A stretch of DNA of 43,453 bases from a virus, in IMG/VR virus record IMGVR_UViG_3300005356_000009, positions 1 through 43,453 of that record; one strand, given 5' to 3'. Below the pieces are notes generated by a model, which saw nothing but the letters and a program-made list of their open reading frames with translations, did not search any database and was not told the origin of the DNA. Both the position numbers and the translations under genes were made by a program. Shown here piece after piece: positions 24,823-34,325 of this stretch (position 1 is the first letter of the stretch; each line of letters begins with the position of its first letter).

Positions 24823-27800
24823 TCAGGCGGCTCCAGTGCCACGGGGGATCTCTTTGGTCTTCTGCTCGCCGTAGCGACGCTGAATTTCCGCCCGGTCCAA
24901 CTTGCGGATCAGCTCGCCAGCGGCCATCTCGCGGGCGTCGCGGCCGACCGTCTCAAGGATCGCCTGCTGCTTTTCGCGTGAGAAGCTGCTCCAGTCGGAT
25001 CGCGCCATCTGCTTCCGTGTCAGCTCGGTGATGAGCTGGCCCGAGCGGGTCTGGAGGGCGCGCTGCTCACTCTCAGTGAACGGCACCCCCTGGATGGACT
25101 TGGCGACGTCGGGCAGGTTGACAGCGCTGCGGCGATGCTCCGCCAGGACGTCAGCGGCAGGATCGTCGCTGATGCTGTAGCGGAGTGGCGAGGCGAACGC
25201 CCCGATGCCTTCAGCCCCAGGCGGTATCTCGCGGCCGAGCTGGTCCTGGCGCGGCCGCACGAGGTCGGCGGCGGGGGTATTCGCCAGGAGACCTTCCCAG
25301 GGGTTGGTCGGGTCGCGAGCGGTCTCGCCCTGGGCCTGGTTGATCTGGCGGTTGAGCGCCCCGTACGGTGCCCACTGGCCGGCGAGCGACTCGAGGAAGT
25401 TGCCCGCGTAGCGGTTGGGCTGGACGATCGCGTTGATCAGGTTGTTGAGGCCCGTCAGCGCCGTCTGGTCGGCCATGTAGCGACCGATGGACGCCGCTCC
25501 GCGCACCCAGTGCTCGGGGTTCAGCTCCTCGCCAGGCTTGTGCTCGGCGGCCGCCGTGGCGCCGATCGCCAAGGGTGCGCCGATCGAGCCGAGGGCACCG
25601 TAGGGAATGTAGACGTCGCCCTCCTCGCGCTGGATCTTCACGCTCCAGGGTCGCCAGTTCTGCGGCAGAGCGTTGCGCTGTGCCTGGTCCTCGGGATAGC
25701 CAGCGGTCAGGTGTCCCTGCTGGCCGAGCTGGTAGGCCGCGTACATCGCCCCCGTGCCGATCGCCGCGCGCGCGACCCGATCAATAGCTTCACCGCGACG
25801 CCCGTTCTGGGCCGCGTGCCAGGCGCCGATGAAGCCAGCGGGAGTCATGCCCGCCGCCTGGGAGGCGATGTTGATCGGCGTCCGCGAGAACGGGATTGGC
25901 ACCGACAGCACCTTGCCGACGATGCCGCCGCGCGGGATGAGCCGCTGGATATCGCGCTCCTCCTGATAGACCGATGCGGCCGCCGCCTTCTCCGCCTCGT
26001 CGGCGATCTCGGGGAAGTCGCTCAAGTTCTGGCGGATCTCCAGGGCGCGAGCCTTCGCCGCCGCGCCAGTCAGCCCCTCGTTGAGCGCCGTCCGCAAGCT
26101 GATGGCGTGGGTGTTGCCGCCGCGTGCGGTGCCACGGAACAGGACATCAGCGGCGGCCATCGTCCGCAGCGGTCCTTCGGCCGCGAAGTCGATGATCCCG
26201 CCCGCGCGCTGCCCCTTGGCCAGGGCGCCGACCGTGCCGCCAGCGACGGCGCCGAGACCGGCCCGTCGGAGGCGCGCCATCGGATCGTCCTTCTCGTCTT
26301 CAGGTGTGGTGGCCGCGCCGCCCAGGGCGCCGACGATCGAGCCAAAGCCAGCGCGGGCCGAGGCGCTCTGCGCCGCACCGAAGCCCTTCGGCAGGTCGGT
26401 GAGGTCACCGCCCAGGTCGCGGCCGCTGACGCCTGAGCGCATCATCTCGACGGCCTCGGGCAGCGCCGACATAAAGCCGTCGCCGTAGCCGCCGAACATC
26501 TCGGGGATCTCCCGCAGGTAGCGCGATCGCTCGCCGCCGCGCGCCATCTGGACTGCCCGATCGATCGGCGCGCCGACCAGGGTGGTCGCGGGCTGCAACA
26601 GCGCGCGGCCGGCGTTGCTCACCGCCTGGACGCCGTGGGTCGTGGTCGCCGACAGCATGCCCGCGTAGCGCAGGATGTTGGCGCGGTCCCACCAGCCAAC
26701 GTGCTGCATGCTGCGGACAAACTTGTTCAGCGCCAGCGGGTCCTTGCTCTGCTGGAGCTTGACGAACTCATCGAGCATGTCCTGGGTGACCTTCTGGCCG
26801 CCGAGGACAGACAGCGCCTTCTCGGCGCGCTCCATCTGGTACTGCCTGACTTTGTCGTTGCGCGCGGCCGCCTTGTCCAGGCGCTTCTGCGCCGCTGCCA
26901 ATTCCCGCTCGGCGTCCTTCGCGGCGGCCTTGTCAGCACGCTTCGTCGCTGCCGCCCACTTCGCCTGAGCCTTGTCGACAAACTCCTGGGCGCGCTTCTC
27001 CTCGTTGGCCGTGGTGATCGTCTGCGCCAACTCGCGGTTGAGGCGGATCTTCTGCTGGTTGAGCGTGCGGCCCGCCGTGGAGCCGCCGCCCTTGGCGACC
27101 TGCTGCAAGCGCGCTGCATCGAGCAGGGTAGTCATGTCCGCCAGGCGCTGCTCGGGGTCACGGAAGCGGGAGCCGCCGGCCGCTGCGATGTCGTTGGCCA
27201 TCTCCGTCAGGCGGCCCGTGGTCTCGATCTGCGTCGCGCGCAGGGTGAGCAGCTCGTGCTCGTTGAAGGCCTTGCCAGCGGGCGTCTTGAGGAAGTCCTC
27301 GGCCGTCATGCCGATGCCCTCGGAGACGTCGGCGATGAGGTCCTTCCACTTCTGCGTGCCGCGCTGGTACTCCTTGACCAGCTCAGGATCGATCTCTGCA
27401 TTGCGAGCCATCGTCGCCAGCACGTCAGGCATGTCGCCCGCGAGCTTGCTGATGTTCGGCATGCGCGCCAGGATCTCATCGGACGGCGGCTCGGCCGCCG
27501 CTGCGCCCGCATCGGTGAACGCTGCGCCGGCGCGGCCCTCGGGCGTGCGCGCGGTTACCTCTAGCATCTCGCCGCCCTCACCCGCGTTGCCCCGAAAGCG
27601 AGTAGTCAGCGTCGCTCCTTCGGGATCGGTGGTGCGGCCAGGCGCACGGCCAGGCCCCCAGCGCGCCCGAGCGAAGTCCTTCTCGACGGCGCTCTCCTGG
27701 GGCAGCACGCGGCCGGCGTCGTCAGTGACGGCAGCTCTGCGGCCTGCGGCAAAGCCTGCGCCCGCGTCGGTGTAGCCACTCCGCCCGCTCGCGGCCTCGA

Positions 27801-30800
27801 CGTCGAAACCGGCCTCCTGCGCCGCCTTGTACAGCGCCGTAGCAATGCCCTGCCGCTGGTGCTCCGGATCGACGCTGACGAAGAGATGCGACGGCTGGCC
27901 ACCGGCGTCGAGGTCGTGGCCGTACATTTCGAGAATGCCGAGCGGGCGGCCCTCGCCATCGCGGTGAACCACGTACCTCGTGATTCCACCAGCGCCGGCC
28001 TCGATCGACGTCCCCGGCGGGCCAATAGGATCACGGAGCTTCTGTGCCATCTCCGCGACAGACTCCGGCTCGCGGCCGGCGGCCCGACCACCCTCGCCAA
28101 TGACATTCGCCAGGCGCGCGGCCTGGCCGCTGCCCAGCGCGCGGCGGAGACCAGAACGCCCCGCCCCAAGAGCCGCGCCGCCAGTTATCCCCAGCGCGAT
28201 CTCTGCGGGCGAGGCGTCCTCGTCCTGCTCAGCGGCGTAGCCGCCGGCTAGTCCTCCTTGAGCAGCTCCTCGGCGGACGCCGCTGGCGCTACCTTCGCGG
28301 CCGACAAAGCCGAGGCCGGCTGATACGTCCCCAGTGCCGCCTCGGGATCGAGTGGCAATGACGTCGCCGAGGGGTTGATCACCGTAGCTTCCTCGTCCGG
28401 GTCCGGCGCCAGGTCCACCATCTGCGGCCGCTCGCCCAGGCCCAATACCGCCCGCTTCGGTGCGGCCGCTTCCGGCGCGTCGAATGGGATCCTCGTAACC
28501 TTCGCCATTGGGGTTCAGGCTCCAATCATTGGTGAAACGCTCGCCATCGAATCGGCTCGGCCGCGTGGTGGCAGCGTCGACGGAGTCTAACGCCTCGACG
28601 GCCCGATCCGAAGCGTTGTGGAACGCCTTGTTGGGCGCTTCGCTGCGGTTGATCACCCAGGCGCCGTCCTCGGTCGGCACCACCCAGCCGCCCCCCGGAC
28701 CGATCAGGTCATCGAGGTTCGCCTGGAGCTGCTTGATCTCGCTCGGGTCCAGCTCACGGCCGGCGGTGACCACCATCCCGTTGGCCTCATCGAGCTTGCG
28801 GAAAGGGAACTCGCGCGCCCAGAAGACCTCATCGAGCTGGCCCTGCTTCCCGCGTGTGGCGACATAGGCGTTCATCGCGCGACGGGCCGTCTCGTCAACC
28901 GCACCGCCCGCCCCTGGTCCAACGACCTCGACGCCGCCCTGGGACTGACGGGCCTTGGGCAGTGAGATCCGCCCGTCCAGGCTGAGCAACCCCAGGTCGC
29001 GGGCGAGGGTGTCGTCGGGTCCGCCTGCCACAATATTCGAGCGCCCCAGGCGATCGCGCATCGCGGTGCCGTAGTGGAAGGTGCCCTCGGCCGACAGGTC
29101 CATCGGCACCTTGCGCGACGCGTGCTCCGTGGCCGCCTTGGTGGCAACCCAGATCGCGGCCTGGGCCTGCTCGGGCGTCCAGCCCCGTTCGGCGGCAACC
29201 TGGGCGATCTCGCGCGCGGCGAACTCGTACTGGCCGGTCCCTGGGCTGGGCGAATTCCGCAAGGAGTTGAGCGCCCGCAGCATCCAGATGTCGACCGTGA
29301 CCCCGGTCTGGCCATCCGCCAGGCCCATCTGGGTGTACCGCTCGGGGTCGATGTTCTTCATCAGGTTGCGGTAGAAGTTGTTGGTCTTGGCGCCGTTCCA
29401 CTCCTTGCCCTCGTAGAGCAGCTCGGCGGCACGCTTGTTCGGCCCACTCATGCCCGGCACGTCGATCGGCTGGCCGTTCTTGAACTGCGCCCACGCCGTC
29501 ATGGCGCGATTCATGTTCTCGTTGACGTCGGTGCGGTTCGAGTACAGGCCGACGAGCTGGGCGATCTTCTCCGCATCGTCACGATTGCCGCCGGTCGCGG
29601 CCAGGATGTCGCGACTTGAATCGTCGTACCAGAAGCGTTGCTCGGCGCCCGCATCGGCCAGGGCGCGGAGCTGGCGGCGGACGGTCGACAACCCTTCGGG
29701 GGACTGGGCGGTCGGGAAGGCATTGAGCGCGCTGGTGCCGCGCAGCCCGTCGATGGTGCGCTGGGCATCGGTCAGCTCGTCGCCCGAAGGCGCCCTGGCC
29801 TGGGCCTGCCTGACGGCATCAGCCACTGGGCCGCTGATGTTCTGCTCCAGCTCGGGGATCCGCGAGACCGGGACATCCTGGCCGGTGACAGCGTCCTCGA
29901 TGATGTTCGCGCGCGTGCCGTCGCCCAGCGCGCCGAGGACGCCCAGGGCGCGATCACCGAGCGACTGCGGCTCCCGCTCCACCATGCGCGCGACGTCGGC
30001 GGCGCGATCGCCCGCCCACTCGGCGCTGCGGCCGGCGTAGCTGGCCAGGTCCTCGGCGCGGCTGATTGGACCGTGCAGCGCCTGGGCGACCTCCGGTGCC
30101 CCGCGTAGCGCGCGCGCGGCTCCTTCAAAGGCCTCGCTGCCCGCGACGAACGGCACCCCGCCTGGATCGATGGCAGCGGCAGCGGCAGCTCGCGCGAGGC
30201 CAGGACCGGTCCGCCCGACCGAGCCAGGCAGGAGCGCCGTCGACAGGATCGCCTGGGTCGCGGCACCCGCGATCTCGGGTTCGAGCTGGTCGCGCTCAGA
30301 GGTGCGGCCGTAGGCTTCGTAGGCCTTCTCGCCCATCCCGCCGAGGGCGTTCCATGTGGTCCTGGCGCGCTCGATGTCCGGCGAGAACGTGTCCCGCGTG
30401 CCGTCGCGGATCTCCATCGTCTGCTTCGCGGTCTCGCGCTCCAGGGCGGCGTAGCTGAGGCCTGTCGCCGCCTCGAAATCACGGACCTGCTGGCGGACGC
30501 CAGCCTCCTCGCGCAAACCGCCGACGATCGGCCCTGCCAGCGCACCGCCACTGTGGAAGCGTTCGCTCGGCCCGCCGGTCAGGTCCATCAGGAAGCCCGC
30601 GCCTTCGCTGGCCGCGTCGCGCACCGGCTGGGGGATGTTCTTCGTCGGCAGCAGGTTGTTGCCCAGGAAGCCGCCCGCCTCGCCGAGGGTGTTGCCGAGG
30701 CGCTCCAGGCCGCTGGGTTCCGCCGTGGACTTCAGCTTCGGGTTGGTCAGGCTGTCCGAGGAAGTCGGCGTGCTGCTGACGCCCAGGCTGCGGAGCTGGT

Positions 30801-32592
30801 CCTGCCCGTTGGCGGCGGCCGAGCCGAGCTGGGAGAACTTGTCGCCGACCGAGGTGCCGACCGAGGCCGCGCTCTGCACCGCGTCATCGAGCATCGACAC
30901 CGCGCGGTCCTGATTGCCCTGGCCGCTGACGGTCGCCTGGAGCGGGCCGATGATGTTGCGCGTGATCGGGTTGCCAGTGAACGAGCTGGTGATCGAGTCC
31001 TTGGTGCGGTCGAACCAGCTCGAAGAACCCTGGTCAGCAGTGGACGGCGCGGTGACGCCGGGGTTGTCGGCGATGAGTCCGCCCTGGAGCTGGCCCATGC
31101 GGCCTTCCATCTGCGCGGGTGTCATCCACTCGCTGCCGCCCTTGAGGTCCGTGCCGCTGGCGCCGACGCGGAACTGGCCGGTCTGCGCGTTGTACGCGTC
31201 GGCGGTGAAGTAGTGGCCAGGCGTGCTGATCACCACCGGGTTGCCCGTCTGCGCCTCCTGAGCGAGCTTCTCCCAATTGGCGCCGACCTGGCGCGCGGGG
31301 ATGCCGAGCTTCTCGAAGAGCTTCGCCTCGGAGGCCAGGCCGGCCATGCCCGAGCCGGCGGACCAGCCGACGGTGGAGGCCAGGTCGACCGCCTCGCGGA
31401 GTGACGGGTTGCGACCGAACATCTGGGCGAAGCGGACCGCCGCCGCTGGGCCGCACGCGGCGTAGGCCTCGCTGGAGCTGAGCGCCTTCTCGCCGAACTG
31501 GGACACCTGGCCGAGCACACCACGCGCCGCGCCGCCCGCCGCATCGGCGGCCGTTCGAGCGTAGTTGCCTGCCACCGACGCGGCGTTGCGATCGATGCCG
31601 TCGAAGCCGGTGATGCCCTGCGCCTTGGCGCCGTACCACTGCCCCCAGCCGGACTGCTTGGCCTGGTCCAGGGCGTAGTTGGTGGCCGCCTGCCAGCCGG
31701 CAGGATCGCCTGGCTGAATGCCCGTCTCCGCCGTGAAGCGGTTGCCCATGCCCGCGACGTCGCCGAGCTGCTCGTATCCCTTGCCCCCGTAATGGAGCTG
31801 GAAGGGCCACCACGAGCTGCCGGTGCTGAAGGTGCCCCGACGGGCGGCCTCGAAGCCACCTTCGCTCTGGGCCACCTTCAGGGCGATGCTGGGGTCAATC
31901 CCGCGCTGGCTGGCCGCCTGGGCGATGTAGTTGCGGACGTCATCCGTGGATGGGTTGGCGCTCGAGGAGCCGCGCGCCAGGGGATTGGTCAGGCTGTCGC
32001 TGGACGTCGGCATCTGCGGCGGCGGCTTCGGTGGCTCAACCCAGGAGCTGGCGAACCGCTGCGCGTCGCCGCCCGCTTTGAGGACCGCGTTGAGGCCGGA
32101 CTCGAAGGTGTTGGCGGCGTCGTGCTGGAAGTTGTCGGCGAACGTCTGCGCGTCAGCGCCGGCCTTGACTGCCGCGTTCAGCGCGTTGCCAAAGATGTCG
32201 AACCCACTCCCAGTTTGCCGCGACCCGGGAGGAGGCGTTGGGCTGGGAGTGGGGGTCGGCGGCGGCGCCTGGGAGGGCGCCGAGGGTCCCGCCGCCGGCG
32301 CCGGGGTCGGAGGTGGCTCCGGCGCCGGCGCGGGGGGTGGGGGAGTCTCAGCCGGCGCCGGCGGGTACGGTTCCGCCGGCGCGGCCGGAGCACTCGGGGC
32401 GGCCTGAGAAATCGCCCCGAGCGGGTTGGTCAGACTGTCAGAGCTGGTGGGCGCCTCGTACAGCGAGCCGATGCGCTGCGTGCTGTCATGCATGAAACCG
32501 AGCGAGCCGATGCGGCTTTCGGTCTTGCGCGAGAAATCCGCGGCCTCGTATCCGCGCCAGGATTCCTCGTCGACATCAGGCAGCATCGTCAC
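24823..32592 (-). CDS. giant multidomain (polyvalent-type) ejected virion protein
   Basis: This 2589-residue protein starts at GTG 32592, overlapping a small upstream gene by 4 bp. Visible parts in order: a Pro-rich N-terminus; a lysozyme/transglycosylase-like domain (about 205-335, Glu in AQSEGG); a C39-like peptidase domain (Cys about 380 in AACGPAAA, His in GHYFTADAY); helical domains to about 1355; a Gly/Arg linker (about 1362-1448); a GNAT acetyltransferase-like domain (about 1537-1620, HQRQGIATALY); a coiled coil (about 1838-1910); and C-terminal helical domains like those of phage large polyvalent proteins. PTSSDSLTNP recurs three times. It probably enters the cell with the DNA. Confidence 0.8.
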   Translation of the reverse strand: MTMLPDVDEESWRGYEAADFSRKTESRIGSLGFMHDSTQRIGSLYEAPTSSDSLTNPLGAISQAAPSAPAAPAEPYPPAPAETPPPPAPAPEPPPTPAPAAGPSAPSQAPPPTPTPSPTPPPGSRQTGSGFDIFGNALNAAVKAGADAQTFADNFQHDAANTFESGLNAVLKAGGDAQRFASSWVEPPKPPPQMPTSSDSLTNPLARGSSSANPSTDDVRNYIAQAASQRGIDPSIALKVAQSEGGFEAARRGTFSTGSSWWPFQLHYGGKGYEQLGDVAGMGNRFTAETGIQPGDPAGWQAATNYALDQAKQSGWGQWYGAKAQGITGFDGIDRNAASVAGNYARTAADAAGGAARGVLGQVSQFGEKALSSSEAYAACGPAAAVRFAQMFGRNPSLREAVDLASTVGWSAGSGMAGLASEAKLFEKLGIPARQVGANWEKLAQEAQTGNPVVISTPGHYFTADAYNAQTGQFRVGASGTDLKGGSEWMTPAQMEGRMGQLQGGLIADNPGVTAPSTADQGSSSWFDRTKDSITSSFTGNPITRNIIGPLQATVSGQGNQDRAVSMLDDAVQSAASVGTSVGDKFSQLGSAAANGQDQLRSLGVSSTPTSSDSLTNPKLKSTAEPSGLERLGNTLGEAGGFLGNNLLPTKNIPQPVRDAASEGAGFLMDLTGGPSERFHSGGALAGPIVGGLREEAGVRQQVRDFEAATGLSYAALERETAKQTMEIRDGTRDTFSPDIERARTTWNALGGMGEKAYEAYGRTSERDQLEPEIAGAATQAILSTALLPGSVGRTGPGLARAAAAAAIDPGGVPFVAGSEAFEGAARALRGAPEVAQALHGPISRAEDLASYAGRSAEWAGDRAADVARMVEREPQSLGDRALGVLGALGDGTRANIIEDAVTGQDVPVSRIPELEQNISGPVADAVRQAQARAPSGDELTDAQRTIDGLRGTSALNAFPTAQSPEGLSTVRRQLRALADAGAEQRFWYDDSSRDILAATGGNRDDAEKIAQLVGLYSNRTDVNENMNRAMTAWAQFKNGQPIDVPGMSGPNKRAAELLYEGKEWNGAKTNNFYRNLMKNIDPERYTQMGLADGQTGVTVDIWMLRALNSLRNSPSPGTGQYEFAAREIAQVAAERGWTPEQAQAAIWVATKAATEHASRKVPMDLSAEGTFHYGTAMRDRLGRSNIVAGGPDDTLARDLGLLSLDGRISLPKARQSQGGVEVVGPGAGGAVDETARRAMNAYVATRGKQGQLDEVFWAREFPFRKLDEANGMVVTAGRELDPSEIKQLQANLDDLIGPGGGWVVPTEDGAWVINRSEAPNKAFHNASDRAVEALDSVDAATTRPSRFDGERFTNDWSLNPNGEGYEDPIRRAGSGRTEAGGIGPGRAAADGGPGAGPGRGSYGDQPLGDVIATRSRGGTGDVSAGLGFVGREGSASGVRRGAAQGGLAGGYAAEQDEDASPAEIALGITGGAALGAGRSGLRRALGSGQAARLANVIGEGGRAAGREPESVAEMAQKLRDPIGPPGTSIEAGAGGITRYVVHRDGEGRPLGILEMYGHDLDAGGQPSHLFVSVDPEHQRQGIATALYKAAQEAGFDVEAASGRSGYTDAGAGFAAGRRAAVTDDAGRVLPQESAVEKDFARARWGPGRAPGRTTDPEGATLTTRFRGNAGEGGEMLEVTARTPEGRAGAAFTDAGAAAAEPPSDEILARMPNISKLAGDMPDVLATMARNAEIDPELVKEYQRGTQKWKDLIADVSEGIGMTAEDFLKTPAGKAFNEHELLTLRATQIETTGRLTEMANDIAAAGGSRFRDPEQRLADMTTLLDAARLQQVAKGGGSTAGRTLNQQKIRLNRELAQTITTANEEKRAQEFVDKAQAKWAAATKRADKAAAKDAERELAAAQKRLDKAAARNDKVRQYQMERAEKALSVLGGQKVTQDMLDEFVKLQQSKDPLALNKFVRSMQHVGWWDRANILRYAGMLSATTTHGVQAVSNAGRALLQPATTLVGAPIDRAVQMARGGERSRYLREIPEMFGGYGDGFMSALPEAVEMMRSGVSGRDLGGDLTDLPKGFGAAQSASARAGFGSIVGALGGAATTPEDEKDDPMARLRRAGLGAVAGGTVGALAKGQRAGGIIDFAAEGPLRTMAAADVLFRGTARGGNTHAISLRTALNEGLTGAAAKARALEIRQNLSDFPEIADEAEKAAAASVYQEERDIQRLIPRGGIVGKVLSVPIPFSRTPINIASQAAGMTPAGFIGAWHAAQNGRRGEAIDRVARAAIGTGAMYAAYQLGQQGHLTAGYPEDQAQRNALPQNWRPWSVKIQREEGDVYIPYGALGSIGAPLAIGATAAAEHKPGEELNPEHWVRGAASIGRYMADQTALTGLNNLINAIVQPNRYAGNFLESLAGQWAPYGALNRQINQAQGETARDPTNPWEGLLANTPAADLVRPRQDQLGREIPPGAEGIGAFASPLRYSISDDPAADVLAEHRRSAVNLPDVAKSIQGVPFTESEQRALQTRSGQLITELTRKQMARSDWSSFSREKQQAILETVGRDAREMAAGELIRKLDRAEIQRRYGEQKTKEIPRGTGAA
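28248..28508 (-). CDS. candidate gene embedded in the giant virion-protein gene
   Basis: A second frame on the same strand runs from ATG 28508 to TAG 28248 (86 residues), with GGAG about 10 bases upstream. I count G/C at the third position in 71 of 86 codons, against about 46 of 88 in the main frame across the same bases. Main-frame codons just upstream return to about 75%. The alternative product is acidic and protein-like (MAKVTRIPFDAPEA ... EELLKED). The main-frame product here is a Gly/Arg-rich linker. It is either a real overlapping gene or a relic; no family is recognised. Confidence 0.5.
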   Translation of the reverse strand: MAKVTRIPFDAPEAAAPKRAVLGLGERPQMVDLAPDPDEEATVINPSATSLPLDPEAALGTYQPASALSAAKVAPAASAEELLKED

Positions 32593-32714
32593 GGCTTCGG
32601 CTTAGCCTCCGGGTGGCAGACGGCACACACGAGGCCCCACGGCTTCTTGACCCACACCGCGACCGGGCACGGTCCGTTGCCCAGGCAGGTTCGGCGGGGA
32701 TGAGGCTGCGTCAC
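32589..32714 (-). CDS. 41-residue zinc-ribbon-like peptide
   Basis: GTG 32714 overlaps the preceding stop (GTGA), and the TGA overlaps the GTG start of the giant protein, a continuous coupled chain. The product has CLGNGPC followed by CAVC, four cysteines able to bind zinc, with basic flanks. It fills what would otherwise be a 118-bp gap in the late operon. The function is unknown. Confidence 0.6.
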   Translation of the reverse strand: MTQPHPRRTCLGNGPCPVAVWVKKPWGLVCAVCHPEAKPKP

Positions 32715-33808
32715 TGGATCTTGAACCCGCCGACCTGCGGCGTCTGACTGCCGTACTTCGGCAGCGACTGCTTGTACAGATCTGTAACGTCCTGCGGGTT
32801 GTAGCCGAGCTGCTCGTACATGCCACCCGCCATCTGCTTCTGGGTGGTGGTCATGGCGTTGTACGCCTGGGGGGCGATCTGGTTCGGCGGCGGCAGGCGC
32901 TGCGCCTGGGCCATGTAGTTGGCGTAGTCGGTGCCGCCACCCTGCTGCTGTCGCTGGTCGTACTGCGCCAGGGCAGTCTGGTTGGCCGCCTGGGACTGCT
33001 GGTAGGGCGTCTGCTGCTGGGTGGCGCCGTACTGCATGTTCTGCATCTGCGGCTGCGACTGGGGATAGGCGTACTGACCGGGGGCGTACTGCTGACTCGC
33101 GCCGCTCGCGGCGCTGCCCATGAAGCTGCCCAGGCTGACCGGCACCGGCTGGCCGTAGGTCGCGCCCGTCGCCGGCTGGTACTGCCCGCTGACGGCGCCG
33201 ACGAGGTCCTGCAAGCCTTGCGGCGTGGAGCCGAGCACCTTCAGGTACTGGCCATAGTCGGCGGGACCGCGCAGGCCGCTGAGCAGGTTCAGGTAGTCCT
33301 GGCGATTCTTGTCCGCCTGCTGCTGCTCGCTGAAGCCCTGCTGCCAGCCCTGCTGCTGCCCAGCCAGGGTCTGCGTCCCACCAGGCGCGCCGCCGCCGGA
33401 TGGATTGAGCCAGCCGGTCAGGCCGGCCTGGGCGTTGGCGATGTCGCTGGCTTGCTTGACCGCAGCCTGGGTGTCCTGGCCCTGGTAGGTGCCCGTCAGC
33501 CCGGCGGTGGTGACGCCCTGCTGGAATTCCTGCTCCTGGGCCTTGAGGGTTTTCTGCCCCGCCTCAGGCGTACTCCAGTCGCCAAAGGTATTGCTGTAGT
33601 ACTGCATCGCCGCCTGGGTCGGCGCGCCCTCGAACATGCCCGTCTGGGCGGCTCGATCGAGGGTCTGCTGCCAGGCGAACATCGCCTTCTTGAGGGCCAG
33701 CTCTTCGCCCTGATTGCCCAGGACGGCGTTGTAGTACTCGTGCTGGGCGATGTTGTTGGCGTTCTTGAAGATCTCCGCGTTCTGGTCGGCGTTGGTTTGC
33801 AGCGCCAT
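32711..33808 (-). CDS. Gln/Gly-rich virion protein
   Basis: This 365-residue protein starts at ATG 33808 (one-base overlap). The first 200 residues are helical, with many Gln and Ala (EELALKKAMFAWQQTLDRAAQTG). The second half is a low-complexity Gln/Tyr/Pro/Ser region (YAPGQYAYPQSQPQMQNMQYG) followed by a short helical end. There is no signal peptide or enzyme motif. It is probably an internal or neck-associated structural protein, given its place between portal and giant protein. Confidence 0.55.
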   Translation of the reverse strand: MALQTNADQNAEIFKNANNIAQHEYYNAVLGNQGEELALKKAMFAWQQTLDRAAQTGMFEGAPTQAAMQYYSNTFGDWSTPEAGQKTLKAQEQEFQQGVTTAGLTGTYQGQDTQAAVKQASDIANAQAGLTGWLNPSGGGAPGGTQTLAGQQQGWQQGFSEQQQADKNRQDYLNLLSGLRGPADYGQYLKVLGSTPQGLQDLVGAVSGQYQPATGATYGQPVPVSLGSFMGSAASGASQQYAPGQYAYPQSQPQMQNMQYGATQQQTPYQQSQAANQTALAQYDQRQQQGGGTDYANYMAQAQRLPPPNQIAPQAYNAMTTTQKQMAGGMYEQLGYNPQDVTDLYKQSLPKYGSQTPQVGGFKIQ

Positions 33809-33957
33809 CAGGGCACCAGCTCAGCGAACGCGACACCGCCGATGAGCAGTGCCAGGACGAAGTCGAGGCGACCCATCAGCGCGAGCACGAAGCACGCGAG
33901 GAGGACGAGCAGGGCGACCACCCGCCCGACGGTTACGGGGTACTGGGCGATGTTCAT
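33808..33957 (-). CDS. 49-residue membrane protein
   Basis: ATG 33957 overlaps the previous stop (ATGA), and the TGA at 33810-33808 overlaps the next ATG. Two hydrophobic stretches (TVGRVVALLVLLACFVLALM and FVLALLIGGVAFAEL) give a helical hairpin. It is coupled within the virion-gene cluster rather than the lysis cassette, so a structural or ejection-related membrane role is possible. Confidence 0.6.
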   Translation of the reverse strand: MNIAQYPVTVGRVVALLVLLACFVLALMGRLDFVLALLIGGVAFAELVP

Positions 33958-34325
33958 AGTTGGGCAGTCTCCGGTGGAGCGAGGGCTGGCATTTCGCCAG
34001 GCATCGGGGTGGGAACCTGTTCTTCGGGCGGCAGCTCCGCTGGCTTCAGCTCGGGGTGCGCCTTGAGGACGGCGCCGTAGACGGTGCGGAATCCCTGCGG
34101 GCCGAGGCGGGCGATCTCTTGATTGCGCCCCGCCTGGTTGGGGGTGCCGTCCGGGTTGAAGAGCTGCCGCGTGTAGAAGTCGAGCTTCTGCTCCTCGGTC
34201 AGCCGCGCGGCGAACGGGGCGCTCGCACCGCCGAGCATGGCAGCGGCGATGTCGTCAGCCATGCTGTCGATCCACACCGCTATGTCGGCGGCGATCAGAT
34301 CGAGCTGGTTGACGCGCTTAGGCAT
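33954..34325 (-). CDS. hypothetical late protein
   Basis: This 123-residue protein starts at ATG 34325, overlapping the previous small gene by 8 bp. The N-terminal part is helical (LIAADIAVWIDSMADDIAAAMLGGAS), and the middle has KLDFYTRQLFNPDGTPN. The C-terminus is Pro/Glu-rich and disordered. No family is recognised. Location after the portal suggests a head-assembly role. Confidence 0.55.
   Translation of the reverse strand: MPKRVNQLDLIAADIAVWIDSMADDIAAAMLGGASAPFAARLTEEQKLDFYTRQLFNPDGTPNQAGRNQEIARLGPQGFRTVYGAVLKAHPELKPAELPPEEQVPTPMPGEMPALAPPETAQL

Noticed and set aside
24823-32592. Giant gene as a tape-measure protein
   Set aside because: It has enzymatic and polyvalent-type domains, lies between portal and capsid genes, and no major tail or tail-assembly frameshift genes accompany it.
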